Shown in pieces: positions 5,131-5,862 of a stretch of DNA of 5,862 nucleotides (position 1 is its first letter; the number at the start of each line of letters is the position of its first letter). The stretch covers positions 1 through 5,862 of the forward strand of contig SXIE01000482.1 of NCBI GenBank assembly GCA_005772945.1, in the 5' to 3' direction. Source of the DNA: Pseudomonadota bacterium (GTDB lineage: Bacteria; Myxococcota; UBA9042; PHBI01). The notes under the pieces were generated by a model. The model was not told the origin of the DNA and did no database searches. It saw only the letters and a list, made by a program, of their open reading frames with translations. A program made the position numbers and the translations under genes.

Positions 5131-5862
5131 TCAGGTCCGCGCGCCCTCCACGGGGGTCGAACCCCCGCGCGCCGGGAGCACCGCCGCAAGCCTCTGACAG
5201 AGCTCTTCCTTGCCGAACGGCTTCTGCAGGAGGACGGCGCTCGGCTCGATCACGTTCCGTTCGATGAGGTCGGCGGCCGGATACCCCGACATGAAGATGA
5301 CCCGCATCCCGGGATGGCGCGCAAGCAGCGCGCGCGCGAGCTCCGCGCCGCTCATCCCCGCCATGCCGATGTCGGTCAGGAGGACGTCGAAGCGGCCCGC
5401 CTCGGCGACCGCAAGCGCGGAGGCGCCATCCTCGGCCTCGACCACCTCGAGACCGAGCGACACCAGGTGCCGCCGCACCACGAGCCGAACGGCCGGCGCA
5501 TCCTCGACGATCAGGATTCGCCCCTCGAGCGCCTCGGGAGCGGCCACGGCCGGCACCTCGAGCACGGCCTCATCGCAGCACGGCACGAGGATCTCGAAGG
5601 ACGTCCCACCCCCCACGACGCTCGCGGCCTCGATGCGCCCTCTCAGCCCCTTGACGATCCCGAGCGCCGTCGCGAGCCCGAGCCCGGTGCCGACCCCGGG
5701 CGACTTCGTCGTGAAGAACGGCTCGAAGACCCGCGCCAGCGTCGCGGCGTCCATCCCGCACCCGGTGTCGCGCACCGCCAGGCGTACGTACCGCCCCGGC
5801 GCGAGCTCCCCGGCGCCGCCCTTCGCGATCCACACCTCGTCCGTGGCGATCGTCAGCTGCCC
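5131..5862 (-). CDS. Hybrid sensor histidine kinase, C-terminal part (HATPase plus receiver)
   Basis: Partial gene: the frame is open to the right edge and shows the last 243 residues; the start, sensor region and phospho-accepting His box are outside the window. Residues 1-94 are the end of a HATPase_c domain: RDTGCGMD (31-38, G1 box), FEPFFTTK (47-53 region, F box), GVGTGLGLA (56-64, G2 box) and GGTSFEILVP (85-94). After a linker of about 20 residues comes a CheY-like receiver, residues about 115-230: acidic pair E120-D121, phospho-acceptor D164 in LLTDIGMAG, S192 in FMSGY and K214 in QKPF. The usual Met-Pro after the phospho-acceptor is Met-Ala (A168). The kinase would autophosphorylate and pass phosphate to its own receiver; the receiver has no output domain, so it must relay or modulate. 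It lies upstream of the transporter gene in the same direction, 80 bp apart. Confidence 0.94.
   Translation of the reverse strand, partial: GQLTIATDEVWIAKGGAGELAPGRYVRLAVRDTGCGMDAATLARVFEPFFTTKSPGVGTGLGLATALGIVKGLRGRIEAASVVGGGTSFEILVPCCDEAVLEVPAVAAPEALEGRILIVEDAPAVRLVVRRHLVSLGLEVVEAEDGASALAVAEAGRFDVLLTDIGMAGMSGAELARALLARHPGMRVIFMSGYPAADLIERNVIEPSAVLLQKPFGKEELCQRLAAVLPARGGSTPVEGART
5151..5167 (-). other. Strong GC hairpin at the 3' end of the kinase gene
   Basis: CGGGGGT (5151-5157) and ACCCCCG (5161-5167) are perfect complements around a 3-base loop, inside the last codons of the kinase gene, ending 17 bp before its stop codon. On the - strand it reads CGGGGGTTCGACCCCCG, which resembles a tRNA T-arm by chance. 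It encodes part of the Arg-Gly-Gly-Ser-Thr-Pro tail after the receiver fold has ended. No T-run follows. It could slow transcription or protect the mRNA end, but no function is shown. Confidence 0.4.

Noticed and set aside
5140..5180. tRNA-like 3' half on the - strand (GGGGGTTCGACCCCC resembles a T-arm)
   Set aside because: The stem is one base out of register for a true T-arm, no D-arm, anticodon arm or acceptor partner is found, and the bases are codons at the end of the kinase gene.
4115..5197. Open frame on the + strand (360 codons) opposite the transporter gene
   Set aside because: The product is almost all Glu, Asp, Arg and Ala, the usual mirror image of a GC-rich membrane-protein gene.
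1..5862. Defence island, prophage, insertion sequence or CRISPR array
   Set aside because: No transposase, integrase, nuclease or phage-like gene, no terminal repeats and no regular repeat-spacer pattern were found; base composition is uniform across the window.

Overview
The window is very GC-rich, with strong G/C preference at third codon positions on both strands, and is almost fully coding. It looks like an ordinary chromosomal segment of a high-GC, Gram-negative-type bacterium. A lipoprotein with a ZU5-like domain, an Ig-like module and Cys-rich repeats is the kind of secreted protein that is abundant in Myxococcota and related soil 'deltaproteobacteria', so that is the best guess for the source. 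This rests on style of content only; no rRNA or other phylogenetic marker is present. There are no mobile elements, tRNAs, rRNAs or CRISPR arrays.

Layout, left to right. On the + strand: the C-terminal end of an M24-family Xaa-Pro aminopeptidase (enters from the left edge, ends 439); a DUF2461/TIGR02453 protein (504-1184); a 212-bp gap holding a plausible sigma-70-type promoter and an imperfect inverted repeat; and a 573-aa predicted lipoprotein (1397-3118). It meets the - strand genes tail to tail across a 27-bp gap. On the - strand, reading right to left: the C-terminal half of a hybrid sensor histidine kinase (HATPase plus receiver, enters from the right edge, ends 5131); an MFS transporter (5050-3812); and a small membrane protein with a YgjV-like N-terminus and a GNAT-like C-terminus (3811-3146). 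The start codon of the small membrane protein directly follows the transporter's stop codon.

How the genes may work together. The MFS transporter and the YgjV/GNAT-like protein are almost certainly co-translated, so they may act on a common substrate or in the same membrane process. The kinase lies 80 bp upstream in the same direction and could share transcription, but nothing in the sequence proves it. The peptidase, the DUF2461 protein and the lipoprotein have no obvious functional link.

I found no clear undescribed multi-gene system. The most distinctive signal is the C-terminal third of the lipoprotein. It holds two tandem eight-cysteine units, and the first five cysteines of each have identical spacing (C-x7-C-x7-C-x14-C-x9-C), which points to an internal duplication of a disulfide-stabilised module. 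The YgjV-GNAT-like fusion coupled to an MFS transporter is the second most interesting point.
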